Shown: positions 15,295 to 22,373, counted from the stretch's first letter. The stretch: 30,639 nt of DNA from VFZN01 sp050249615 (GCA_050249615.1 JBFWQE010000057.1:1-30639); one strand, 5' to 3'. Notes: generated from the sequence alone by a model not told the origin. A program made the numbers and translations.

Positions 15295-15999
15295 TTACCG
15301 CCGCTTCTTCGCCGCGGCGCGTCTGGGCGCGGGCCTGGACGCCTTCGCCTTCGCGGGCGTCGCCCCCTTCGACCCCTTCGACGCCCGCGCGGGCCTGGCT
15401 GGCGCGGCCTTCTTGTTCACGGCCTTCACGGCGGGTCTCGGCGCCGCCTTGGGCTTCGGCGTGGCTTTCCTCGCCGCGGACGGCTTCTTCTCCGCGGCGG
15501 GTTTCTTCTCGGCGGCGGATTTCTTCTCGGCGGCGGGCTTCTTCTCCGGCGCGGCCTTGGGCAGTGCGGCGGCCGGCGCTTTGTACACCTGGATGAAGCG
15601 AACCTGGTCCATCGCGATGTGATAGGTCCAGATCTCCGCGACGGGGAACTGATGCTCCTCGCACAGGCGCCGCGCCGCGTCCAGGGCCTGGGGCGGGACG
15701 TAAAGATGGAAGGGCGCCTTCAGCTTGCTGAACACCCCCCATTCGGCCCGCGCCTCGAGCAGGTGCACCGACTCGCCCGTCTCCACCTCCACGGTGCCCT
15801 CGAGCTTCCGCGCCCGCTCCTGGCTGAACAACACCAGGTCCGGGTAGACGGCCAGCTCTCCGACCGTGACGGACTGGTTCTGCTCGTGGCCCGGGTTGAT
15901 GGCCACCTCATGCTTGCGCTTGTAACGAGCCTGCAATTGGCGGATGACGCGATCGTGTTCGAGCTGCTCGCGAATCGGGCGGGTGAGAATCGGGCTCAC
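15295..15999 (-). CDS. PD-(D/E)XK-like domain protein with histone-H1-like basic tail
   Basis: 234 aa. GTG at 15999 with GGAGG 5 nt upstream. Residues 1-142 form a domain with NQSVTVGELAVYPDLVLFSQ, then KLEGTVEVETGES and a following helix. Pro53-Asp54, Glu71 and Glu73 fit a PD-(D/E)X(K/E) nuclease-like core with Glu in place of Lys; this is my inference from spacing and predicted strands. Residues 143-234 are almost only Lys, Ala, Pro, Arg and Ser, with three AAEKK hexapeptide repeats (156-172), as in histone-H1/AlgP-like DNA-binding tails. The tail's coding DNA is also repetitive (18-bp units near 15478-15550). First gene of a two-gene operon with 14605-15285. A DNA-bound role is likely; enzymatic activity is uncertain. 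Confidence 0.75.
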   Translation of the reverse strand: MSPILTRPIREQLEHDRVIRQLQARYKRKHEVAINPGHEQNQSVTVGELAVYPDLVLFSQERARKLEGTVEVETGESVHLLEARAEWGVFSKLKAPFHLYVPPQALDAARRLCEEHQFPVAEIWTYHIAMDQVRFIQVYKAPAAALPKAAPEKKPAAEKKSAAEKKPAAEKKPSAARKATPKPKAAPRPAVKAVNKKAAPARPARASKGSKGATPAKAKASRPAPRRAAAKKRR

Positions 16000-16061
16000 T
16001 AGGCCTCCGGATACTCCAGAGAAAACGCGATACTATAGCACGCACGTTCGGCCAGCCCGGC

Positions 16062-16067
16062 TAGAAT
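16062..16067 (+). promoter_or_regulatory. Putative -10 hexamer TAGAAT
   Basis: TAGAAT ends 6 nt before the ATG at 16074, with no Shine-Dalgarno in between, so the mRNA may be leaderless. A second AT-rich hexamer (TACTAT, 16031-16036) lies farther upstream. Confidence 0.45.
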
Positions 16068-16073
16068 GGCCGG

Positions 16074-16724
16074 ATGCGCACTTTCGCTGCGTCTCTGGCC
16101 CTCGCCCTCCTGGTAACCGGGCCAGGTTTCGGTCAGTCGCCAAAACCGGCCGCGGGATCAGCAAGCCACGTCCCCCCGGCCATTCGGCAAATCCTGGCCT
16201 CCATCCGCGCCGCCGACAAGGGCCAGCTGGCCGTGTCGGAAGAGGACGGCCGATTTCTCCGGACCCTGGTGGCCTCCACCAACGCCAAACGCGTGCTCGA
16301 GATTGGCGCGGCCAGCGGCTACAGCGGCATCTGGATGGGCCTCGGCCTGCGTGAGACGGGGGGGCGGCTGGTCACCATCGAGTACGACCCCGTTCGCGCC
16401 CGGGAGGCCGCCGCCAACATCAAGGCAGCCGGCCTCGCCGACATCGTCCAGGTCGTCCCGGGCGATGCCTTTGCGCACATCCCGAACCTCGAGGGCTCGT
16501 TCGATCTCGTCTTCCTCGACGCCTGGAAGCCTGACTACAAGCGGTTCTTCGACCTGGTGTTCCCGCGCGTCACGCCCGGCGGGCTCTTCCTCGCGCACAA
16601 CGTCATCAACAAGAAGAGCGAAATGGGCGACTTCCTCGCCGCCATCGAGACGCACCCGCAGGCGCTCACGAGCATTGTCTCGCCGGGCCACGAGGGCATC
16701 TCGATGACCTATCGGAGGCGGTGA
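16074..16724 (+). CDS. O-methyltransferase-like protein with an export signal
   Basis: 216 aa. The SAM-binding loop LEIGAASGYSGIWM (75-88), the acidic TIEYDP (101-106) and the FLDAWKPDY phrase (148-155, Asp149 and Lys152) belong to the class I O-methyltransferase family (COMT/CCoAMT-like). The usual metal-binding DN of the later motif appears as HN (FLAHNVINKK). Unusually, the protein begins MRTFAASLALALLVTGPGFG, which looks like a Sec signal peptide with cleavage near GFGQS. If exported, a SAM-dependent enzyme would lack its cofactor, so either the helix is an anchor or the role differs. The stop is 4 bp before the arginase start, so the two are probably co-transcribed. Confidence 0.82.
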   Translation: MRTFAASLALALLVTGPGFGQSPKPAAGSASHVPPAIRQILASIRAADKGQLAVSEEDGRFLRTLVASTNAKRVLEIGAASGYSGIWMGLGLRETGGRLVTIEYDPVRAREAAANIKAAGLADIVQVVPGDAFAHIPNLEGSFDLVFLDAWKPDYKRFFDLVFPRVTPGGLFLAHNVINKKSEMGDFLAAIETHPQALTSIVSPGHEGISMTYRRR

Positions 16725-16728
16725 CCCT

Positions 16729-17637
16729 GTGCGCGCGGTTCATGTCATCGGCACCCCGCTCGACCTGGGCGGCAACCGTCGCGGCACCGACATGGGGCCG
16801 TCGGCGTTCCGCATTGCCGGGCTGGGCGACCAGCTGGCCGCTCTCGGGCTCCGCGTGACCGACAAGGGCGATATCGCAACACCGATTCCGGAGAGCAAGG
16901 GCCCGGGCGACGCGCGCAAGCGATACGTCAAGGAGATTGCCCGCGTCTGCCAGAAGCTGTACCAGGCCTCGCTCGCGTCGCTCGAGGACGGCGCGCTGCC
17001 GCTCGTGCTCGGCGGCGACCACAGCCTGGCGGCCGGATCGGCCGCGGCCAGCGCGGCCCATGTGCGCCGGCGCGGCCAGCCGCTGGGCCTCATCTGGGTG
17101 GATGCGCACGGTGACATGAACAGCCCTTCGACCAGCGAGTCGGGCAACGTGCACGGCATGCCGCTGGCGGCCCTCCTCGGGCGCGAGCCGCTCGAGCTGG
17201 CCCGATTCCACGGGGCAGGACCGGCCGTGCTGCCCAAGCACACCGTGCTGGTCGGCATCCGCAACCTGGACGAAGTGGAGAAGGGCATCGTCAAGGCATC
17301 GAAGGTGCACGTCTTCACGATGAAGGATGTGGATCGGCTCGGAATCACCGAAGTGATGGAACAGGCGCTGGCCATCGCCAGCCGTGGCACCGGCGGCATC
17401 CACGTGTCGTTCGACATGGACGTGTGCGATCCCTCCATCGCGCCCGGCGTCGGGACACCCGTGAAGGGCGGCCTCGACTATCGGGAGGCGCACGTCGTGA
17501 TGGAGATGACAGCGGAGTCGGGGAAGCTCTTGGCGCTGGACCTCGTCGAGGTGAACCCGACCCTGGACGTGAGGAACGCCACCGCGGAACTCGGCGTGGA
17601 GCTGGCGCTCTCGGCGCTCGGCAAGAAAATTCTCTAG
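16729..17637 (+). CDS. rocF: Arginase (ureohydrolase family)
   Basis: 302 aa, the family length. All manganese-site motifs are present: GGDHS (Asp97, His98), DAHGDMN (Asp125, His127, Asp129) and SFDMDVCDP (Asp229, Asp231). SGNVHGMPLA after the second motif and APGVGTPVKGG are more typical of bacterial arginases (Bacillus RocF type) than of agmatinases. It would hydrolyse arginine to ornithine and urea in the cytosol. GTG start at 16729; GGAGG lies about 10 nt upstream, inside the end of the methyltransferase gene, which suggests translational coupling. The stop TAG overlaps the stop of the convergent receiver gene on the other strand, both using the palindrome CTAG. Confidence 0.92.
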   Translation: MRAVHVIGTPLDLGGNRRGTDMGPSAFRIAGLGDQLAALGLRVTDKGDIATPIPESKGPGDARKRYVKEIARVCQKLYQASLASLEDGALPLVLGGDHSLAAGSAAASAAHVRRRGQPLGLIWVDAHGDMNSPSTSESGNVHGMPLAALLGREPLELARFHGAGPAVLPKHTVLVGIRNLDEVEKGIVKASKVHVFTMKDVDRLGITEVMEQALAIASRGTGGIHVSFDMDVCDPSIAPGVGTPVKGGLDYREAHVVMEMTAESGKLLALDLVEVNPTLDVRNATAELGVELALSALGKKIL

Positions 17638-18020
17638 CCCTTCAGGGACCGCGCTTCCTCGAGCATGTCCTCGAGGGTGTCCATGAGCATGACCAGCGAG
17701 TAGGGCTTCTCCACCAGGCGGGTGAGCGGGCGGATGCTCTCCAGATCCGCGGACTCGGACCGCAGGCCCGAGAAGATGATCACCGGCACGTCAGGCGGCA
17801 TCGACACCACCACTTCCCGGCCGGTGCCGCGCCTGAGCCGCAGGTCCACGATGGCGGCCGCGGGCCGCTGCCGGCGGATGGCGTCCAGCCCCTCGTCCGC
17901 CGTCTCTGCCGTCACAACCGTGTACTGTCGCATCTGGAGGAACTTCACCAGCGGCTGCCGCACGGCCGTGTCGTCTTCGACGACGAGGATGACAGGTGAG
18001 GGCTCGGGAGTCACGGTCAA
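17634..18020 (-). CDS. Stand-alone response-regulator receiver protein
   Basis: About 128 aa, a single CheY-like receiver with no output domain. The acidic pocket is ILVVEDD (Glu15-Asp16-Asp17), the phospho-acceptor is Asp59 in AIVDLRL, the switch Ser84 is in IIFSG, and Lys105 in VEKPYS is the conserved lysine. It should be phosphorylated by a histidine kinase encoded elsewhere and signal by protein contact. The start is uncertain: TTG at 18020 or the in-frame GTG at 18014; neither has a strong ribosome-binding site. Convergent with arginase, sharing the last bases of both stop codons. Confidence 0.88.
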   Translation of the reverse strand: MTVTPEPSPVILVVEDDTAVRQPLVKFLQMRQYTVVTAETADEGLDAIRRQRPAAAIVDLRLRRGTGREVVVSMPPDVPVIIFSGLRSESADLESIRPLTRLVEKPYSLVMLMDTLEDMLEEARSLKG

Positions 18021-18099
18021 GTCAGGGCGTCCAGGGATCGGAAAGTCGCGAGTATTGTGTGCGATCCGGCCGGAAACGACAAGCGCGGCCAGCCGCTCC

Positions 18100-18606
18100 T
18101 CACGATACCCGGCGGCGCCGATCGAGGATCTGCTTCTGGTGGTGCCGCGTGTGCACGTGATGGAACCGGCGCCACTGGGCCGGCGTGAACGGCCCGAGGA
18201 TGGGGTGATCGAGGACGGGGCCGGGCCCGAACCGGGCTTCGGCGGCGTCGATGAGGGCGTTCATGGCCTCGAGGTCCGCCCGCGCGCGCGCCAGCACCTC
18301 GGAAAGCCGCAGGCGACCGGTGGGGACGACGTGCTTCGGCGCCTCGATGCCGGTCGGGAACCGCCCCAGCGAGACGACCCAGAACGTGAGGGCCCGCGAC
18401 CGGAGGGTCCGCGCGGAGGCGCGGGCGGCTCCGCTGTCGAGACAGCGCTGCAGGCCCTTCACGGTGCCGGTGTAGGTGCGATCCAGGTGCTCGACGATCT
18501 CGGCGATGGACCAGCGCCCGCCCACGCGCTCCCCCGCCTGCTCGTCGTCGAGGCCGGCCGTCGCGTCGGATATGAGCGTCAGGCAAGCGGCCAGGTCGGG
18601 GTGCAT
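18100..18606 (-). CDS. DinB-like (DUF1569-type) metal-binding four-helix protein
   Basis: 168 aa from ATG 18606. An open frame extends to 18711, but that part is encoded by the 8-bp array, so the inner Met (MHPDLAACLTLI) is preferred. The DinB-superfamily pattern is visible: a helix with RWSIAEIVEHLDRTY (first His) and the late FHHVHTRHHQKQILDR helix, giving the histidine cluster that binds a divalent metal. Related proteins are thiol S-transferases or of unknown function; the precise reaction cannot be inferred. No Shine-Dalgarno is seen; the array lies 12 bp upstream of the start. Confidence 0.82.
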   Translation of the reverse strand: MHPDLAACLTLISDATAGLDDEQAGERVGGRWSIAEIVEHLDRTYTGTVKGLQRCLDSGAARASARTLRSRALTFWVVSLGRFPTGIEAPKHVVPTGRLRLSEVLARARADLEAMNALIDAAEARFGPGPVLDHPILGPFTPAQWRRFHHVHTRHHQKQILDRRRRVS

Positions 18607-18618
18607 ACGCGTTTCGCG

Positions 18619-18658
18619 GGTTCTCGGGTTCTCGGGTTCTGGGGTTCTGGAGTTCTGT
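18619..18658. repeat. 8-bp tandem array, CGAGAACC on the minus strand, 5 units
   Basis: On the plus strand the units are GGTTCTCG, GGTTCTCG, GGTTCTGG, GGTTCTGG, AGTTCTGT. On the minus strand, the coding strand of the DinB-like gene, this is CGAGAACC, the same unit and orientation as at 7906-7953. It ends 12 bp before the start codon. Confidence 0.92.
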
Positions 18659-18707
18659 TCCAAGTTCGCCGCTTCTCGGCTACGGCGGACACCATTCGCG
18701 TGGCTTG

Positions 18708-18751
18708 CCACCCGTGCTCACGCCAGAATAGCAAGCGTGAGCGAAGGGTGG
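18708..18751 (-). terminator. Hairpin directly after tRNA-Lys
   Basis: GCTCACGC (18716-18723) and GCGTGAGC (18735-18742) pair perfectly with an 11-nt loop. An outer CCACCC/GGGTGG stem uses the last bases of the tRNA. Position just 3' of the tRNA on the minus strand suggests a terminator or processing signal; no U-tract. Confidence 0.5.
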
Positions 18752-18823
18752 TGGGCCGCGCAGGGATCGAACCTGCGACCCTCTGCTTAAAAGGCAGGTG
18801 CTCTACCACTGAGCTAGCGGCCC
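18749..18823 (-). tRNA. tRNA-Lys (anticodon UUU), CCA encoded
   Basis: Read on the minus strand the 75 nt fold as a cloverleaf: acceptor GGGCCGC/GCGGCCC, D-arm GCTC-AGTGGTA-GAGC, anticodon loop CTTTTAA (anticodon TTT), T-arm GCAGG-TTCGATC-CCTGC, discriminator A and a genomically encoded CCA. The outermost anticodon-stem pair is a C-A mismatch. The T-loop has the standard TTCGATC. Confidence 0.96.
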
Positions 18824-18831
18824 TCCCGTTG

Positions 18832-18837
18832 ATTTTA
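18832..18837 (-). promoter_or_regulatory. Putative -10 of tRNA-Lys (TAAAAT)
   Basis: On the minus strand TGTAAAAT lies about 8 nt before the mature tRNA 5' end. The -35 region would fall in the G-rich repeat that follows. Confidence 0.4.
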
Positions 18838-18841
18838 CAGG

Positions 18842-18923
18842 TCTTGGGGGCTTGAGGTCTTGGGACTTGGGACTTGGGACTTGGGGCTGGGGGGTTGGGG
18901 GTTGGGGGTTGGGGCTAGGGGGG
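18842..18923. repeat. 7-bp CTTGGGA array merging into a G-quadruplex-type tract
   Basis: CTTGGGA units (18859-18879) pass into CTTGGGG and then runs of four to six G separated by TT, CT or CTA (18883-18923). Six G-runs of at least 4 with 2-3-nt loops is a strong quadruplex pattern on the plus strand. It fills the space between the ABC-ATPase stop and the tRNA promoter. Confidence 0.9.
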
Positions 18924-18927
18924 CCAG

Positions 18928-19629
18928 TTATCGCCCCAGCTTCCTCTGACGCTCCACCTGCAGGAGCTCGCGGGTTTCCTCGTGCTGGGCGTGCTCCAGC
19001 ACCTGGTGCGGGTCGCCCTGCTCCACCAGGCGGCCGCCGGCCAGGATGATCACCCGCGACGCGAAGTCGCGAACGAAGTCATCGTCGTGCGACGTCAGGA
19101 GCAGCGTGCGGCCGCTGGACGCCAGCGCCTTCAGGACGTCGCCAAGGTCATTGCGTCGTGCGGGATCCAGCGAAGCCGTGGGCTCGTCGAGCAGCAGTAG
19201 CGGCGGGTCGACCGCCAGTGCGCGGGCGATGGCCACGCGCTGGGCTTCCCCGCCGGAGAGCTCGCGCGGGAGCGCGTGGGCACGATGGCCAACGCCGAGC
19301 TCGCCGAGGAGCGCCTCGGCCCGCGCCTGTGCCTGGGCGCGCGTCTGGCGCTGGGCGTGGATGGGAGCCAGGCACACGTTCTCCAGCGCGGTCAGGTGCT
19401 CGAACAGGTAGTGGAACTGGAAGACCATGCCGGCTTTCGGCACGTGGATCTCCCCGGCGTCGGTGCGCTCGAGGCCCGCCAGGATGCGCAGGATGGTCGT
19501 CTTGCCCGAGCCGGACAGGCCCATCAGCGCGACCACCTCTCCCGGCGCCGCATCGAGGTCGACGCCCGCCAGGATCTGCCGGTCGCCGCGCCAGAGCCGG
19601 AGCCCGCGCACGCGGAGCGTCGGCGTCAC
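18928..19629 (-). CDS. Polar amino-acid ABC transporter, ATP-binding protein
   Basis: 233 aa from GTG 19629; the GTG overlaps the TGA of the permease gene (GTGA), so translation is coupled. Walker A GLSGSGKT (37-44), Q-loop Gln71, signature LSGGE (124-128), Walker B LLLLDEP (145-150) and switch His181 are all intact. The length and the HPHQ-free short C-terminus match GlnQ/HisP-type ATPases. The upstream gene supplies binding protein and permease, so this pair is a complete importer for a polar amino acid. Substrate cannot be fixed from the sequence. Confidence 0.92.
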   Translation of the reverse strand: MTPTLRVRGLRLWRGDRQILAGVDLDAAPGEVVALMGLSGSGKTTILRILAGLERTDAGEIHVPKAGMVFQFHYLFEHLTALENVCLAPIHAQRQTRAQAQARAEALLGELGVGHRAHALPRELSGGEAQRVAIARALAVDPPLLLLDEPTASLDPARRNDLGDVLKALASSGRTLLLTSHDDDFVRDFASRVIILAGGRLVEQGDPHQVLEHAQHEETRELLQVERQRKLGR

Positions 19630-21113
19630 GCTGTCGCCACCTTCCACCGGTCCTCGAGCCTCCGCGCGAGGTGCGACAGCGGCAGCGACATCGCCAGGTA
19701 GAGCGCCGCACAGAGCAGGCCGGGGACGAGCCAGCTGCCGATGTTGGTGGCGAAGATCTGCGTCTGCTTGGTGAGCTCGACGACCGTCAGCACCGACACC
19801 AGCGACGAGTCCTTGAGCAGCGCGACGAAGTCGTTGGTCATCGGCGCCAGCGCGAGGCGGAAGGCCTGAGGCGCGCGCACCAGCCGCAGCGTCTGCAACC
19901 GCGTGAGCCCGAGGATACGCGCCGCCTCGAGCTGCCCCCGAGGCACGGCCTCGAGCGCGCTCCGGTAGATCTCGCTCTCGTACGCGGCGTAGTTGAGCCC
20001 CAGCCCCACCAGCGCCGCGATGAACGCCGGCAGCCGCACGACGCCCGCCAGGCCGTAGTAGATGACGAAGAGCTGGAGCAGGACGGGCGTGCCGCGCATC
20101 ACCTCGACGTACACGGTGAGCGCCGCGCGCGTCAGCGGATCGCCGTAGACGCGGCCCGTCGCGATGAGCACGCCGAGGACCACGGCCAGCAGCATCGCCG
20201 CGCACGAGAGCACCAGGGTGAGCGCCGCGGCGCTCAGGAGCGAAGGCAGGTAGCGCGGCAGCGCCTCCCAGGCGCGCGCAAGGCTGCCGAGCGGCGCGCC
20301 GCCGGTCACGCCCGACGCGTCCGAACCCTCCGCCGCCAGCACGCGGGCATAGAGGGCCGGCTGGTCGTCGTTCCAGCAGTCCCACTTGCGGAAAATGCGC
20401 TCGAGCGTGCCGTCCCGCATGGCCGACCTGAGAATGGCGTCCACCTGGTCTCGAAGGTCGGTCCGCTCCGGCGCGGCGATGATGATGTAGTGCCCCACCG
20501 CCACGGCCTCCGGATGCGTGACCAGGCCCGTGTTGCGGCGCATCGAGCGCTCGGCCAGCACGTGGTCGAGCAGCACCGCGTCCACGCGCCCCAGCACCAG
20601 ATCCGAGTACGGGTGCACGTCGTCGTCGTAGGACACGGCGGTGATGCCGTGCTCCCGCTCGGCCTGGAGCAGGATGTCATAGGCCATCGTCCCGCCCAGC
20701 GTGGCCACGCGGCGGCCCCGGAGATCGGCGAGCGATCTGAAGCGGTCGCGATCGGCCTCGCGGACCGTGATGACCTCGCGGAACTCGTAGTACGGCACAC
20801 TGGCCGCCACTGAAGCGCGCCGACCGGGCGAATCCTCGATGCCGCTCAAGCCGATGTCGAAGTCGCCCCGCCGGGCCGACTGGTCCAGCGAGGAATAGGC
20901 GATCTGGACGAACTGGGCCGGACGGCCCAGCTCTGCGGCGATGTGCTCGGCGATCTCGACGTCGAAGCCGACCATCTTCGCCGGGTCGGCGGGATCGGCC
21001 TCCACGAACGGCGCGCCGCCCTCGGAGTCACCGCCCCAGCGGAGCGGCGGCTGCGCGAGCGCCGGGGCGGCCCAGAGCACCACGAGCGAGGCGAGAAGCG
21101 CGAAGCGGATCAA
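19626..21113 (-). CDS. ABC amino-acid transporter: substrate-binding protein fused to permease
   Basis: 495 aa from TTG 21113, chosen because a signal peptide follows at once (IRFALLASLVVLWAAPALA, then QP) and TATACT lies 7 nt upstream; the longer opening to 21236 overlaps serB. Residues about 25-260 are a type-3 (PAAT) solute-binding domain (MVGFDVEIAEHIAAELG, FDIGLSGIEDSPGR, LADLRGRRVATLGGTMAYD). Residues about 285-490 are a HisM/GlnP-type permease (VYVEVMRGTPVLLQLFVIYYGL; YESEIYRSALEAVPRGQLEAARILGL, the ATPase-docking EAA loop). Fused importers of this kind are known, for example lactococcal GlnP. The binding domain would sit in the periplasm tethered to the channel. Couples with the ATPase gene by a 4-bp overlap. 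Confidence 0.9.
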   Translation of the reverse strand: MIRFALLASLVVLWAAPALAQPPLRWGGDSEGGAPFVEADPADPAKMVGFDVEIAEHIAAELGRPAQFVQIAYSSLDQSARRGDFDIGLSGIEDSPGRRASVAASVPYYEFREVITVREADRDRFRSLADLRGRRVATLGGTMAYDILLQAEREHGITAVSYDDDVHPYSDLVLGRVDAVLLDHVLAERSMRRNTGLVTHPEAVAVGHYIIIAAPERTDLRDQVDAILRSAMRDGTLERIFRKWDCWNDDQPALYARVLAAEGSDASGVTGGAPLGSLARAWEALPRYLPSLLSAAALTLVLSCAAMLLAVVLGVLIATGRVYGDPLTRAALTVYVEVMRGTPVLLQLFVIYYGLAGVVRLPAFIAALVGLGLNYAAYESEIYRSALEAVPRGQLEAARILGLTRLQTLRLVRAPQAFRLALAPMTNDFVALLKDSSLVSVLTVVELTKQTQIFATNIGSWLVPGLLCAALYLAMSLPLSHLARRLEDRWKVATA

Positions 21114-21120
21114 CGGCGAC

Positions 21121-21126
21121 AGTATA
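21121..21126 (-). promoter_or_regulatory. Putative -10 hexamer TATACT of the ABC operon
   Basis: Minus-strand TATACT ends 7 nt before the TTG start codon, inside the short gap after the serB stop. If used, the message begins at the start codon. Confidence 0.45.
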
Positions 21127-21129
21127 GGG

Positions 21130-22356
21130 TCAGACCAGCGCGTCGCGATCGCGCACGCCCAGGAGGTAGAGGATGCCGTCCAGCCCCATCGTCGAGATGG
21201 ATTGTCGCGCGCTCTGCCGGACCAGTGGCTTGGCACGGAACGCGATGCCCAGCCCGGCGAGGCGCAGCATCGGCAGATCGTTGGCGCCGTCCCCCACGGC
21301 GATGACCTGCTCCATGCTCAGGCCCTCGGCGCGGGCAATCTCGGCAAGGTGGTAGGCCTTGCGAGCGCCGTCCACGATGTCGCCGCGCACCTGGCCCGTC
21401 ACGACACCGTCCGCGATGTCCAGCTCGTTGGCGTGCAGGTAGTCGATGCCCAGCCGGCGCTGCAGCTCGCGCCCGACGAAGGTGAACCCGCCCGAGAGGA
21501 TGGCGGTCTTGTAGCCGAGCCGCCGCAGCGTGGAGGTCAGCCGCTCGGCCCCGTCCATCAGCGGCACCGTGTCCACGACCTGCCGGAGCGCCGACGCCGG
21601 AAGCCCCTTCAACAGCGAGACGCGCTTGCGGAAGCTCGCCTGGAAATCCAGCTCGCCGCGCATGGCCGACTCGGTGATGGCCTGCACCTGCGCGCCGACG
21701 CCCGCCAGTCTCGCCAGCTCGTCGATCACCTCGGCATTGATGAGCGTCGAGTCCATGTCGAAGGCCACGAGCCGCCGGCTGCGGCGGTACACGTTGTCGT
21801 GCTGGAAGGCGATATCCACGTCGTGCCGGTGCGTCAGCTCCAGCAGCGCCGCCCGCATCTGGTCCTCGCTGCCGAGATCGCCCGAAGCGGCCAGCTCGAC
21901 GCAGACGCGGCCCGCGGGGCCCGTGTCGAGCGGGGTGCGTCCGGACAGCCGCTCGATGCGGTCGATGTTCAGGCCCGCGTTCAGGATGATGCCGCTCACG
22001 TCCGCCAGGTGCGAGGCCGTCAGCGCCGGTCCGAGCACGCTGATCAGGTATCGGCCCTTGCCCTGCGTCCGCACCCACGCCTGGTACTCGTCGCCGGTGA
22101 TGGCGCTGAACCGGATCTGGACCCCCAGCTTGTGCGCCTTCAGCAGCAGCTCGGTGAGCAGCGACGAGGACTTCATCTCGTCGGTGAGCTCCACCAGCAT
22201 GCCGAGCGCGAGGGCGTCGTGGATGACGGCCTGGCCGATGTCCAGGATGCGCGCGCCGGATCGGGCGAGGATGCTCGTCAGCGCATGGGTGACGCCCGGC
22301 GCGTCGTGGCCGGTGATGTCGATGTGGAGGACTCGGGATTCCGGCAGCGTGGGCAT
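21130..22356 (-). CDS. serB: Phosphoserine phosphatase with N-terminal ACT-type region
   Basis: 408 aa. Residues about 1-180 contain two ACT-like regulatory segments (RVLHIDITGHDAPGVTHALT at the start; RYLISVLGPALTASHLADVS from 102). The HAD phosphatase core follows: VAFDMDSTLIN with nucleophile Asp200 and Asp202, Ser288 in AILSGGFTFVG, Lys333 in ARKAYHL, and the acidic AVGDGANDLPML (Asp356, Asp360). This is the long SerB type known in bacteria such as mycobacteria. It catalyses the last step of serine synthesis, phosphoserine to serine, in the cytosol; ACT domains often bind the amino-acid product. Lies 16 bp upstream of the ABC importer start on the same strand. Confidence 0.94.
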   Translation of the reverse strand: MPTLPESRVLHIDITGHDAPGVTHALTSILARSGARILDIGQAVIHDALALGMLVELTDEMKSSSLLTELLLKAHKLGVQIRFSAITGDEYQAWVRTQGKGRYLISVLGPALTASHLADVSGIILNAGLNIDRIERLSGRTPLDTGPAGRVCVELAASGDLGSEDQMRAALLELTHRHDVDIAFQHDNVYRRSRRLVAFDMDSTLINAEVIDELARLAGVGAQVQAITESAMRGELDFQASFRKRVSLLKGLPASALRQVVDTVPLMDGAERLTSTLRRLGYKTAILSGGFTFVGRELQRRLGIDYLHANELDIADGVVTGQVRGDIVDGARKAYHLAEIARAEGLSMEQVIAVGDGANDLPMLRLAGLGIAFRAKPLVRQSARQSISTMGLDGILYLLGVRDRDALV

Positions 22357-22367
22357 GCGAACAGGAA

Positions 22368-22373
22368 ATTATC
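22368..22373 (-). promoter_or_regulatory. Putative -10 hexamer GATAAT of serB
   Basis: Minus-strand GATAAT ends 11 nt before the serB ATG; TTCCTGTTCGC between them has no Shine-Dalgarno match. Confidence 0.4.

Noticed and set aside
15224..15622. Plus-strand Phe/Ala/Gly-rich open frame with FSAAGFFSAADFF repeats
   Set aside because: It is the antisense of the AAEKK repeats of the basic-tailed protein; periodicity comes from that gene.
18607..18711. N-terminal extension of the DinB-like protein
   Set aside because: The extra residues (TPEPENPRTRE) are read from the 8-bp array and precede the normal family start.
18749..18823. tRNA-Lys as an integration (att) site of a mobile element
   Set aside because: No integrase, no direct repeat of the tRNA 3' end and no change in gene style on either side.
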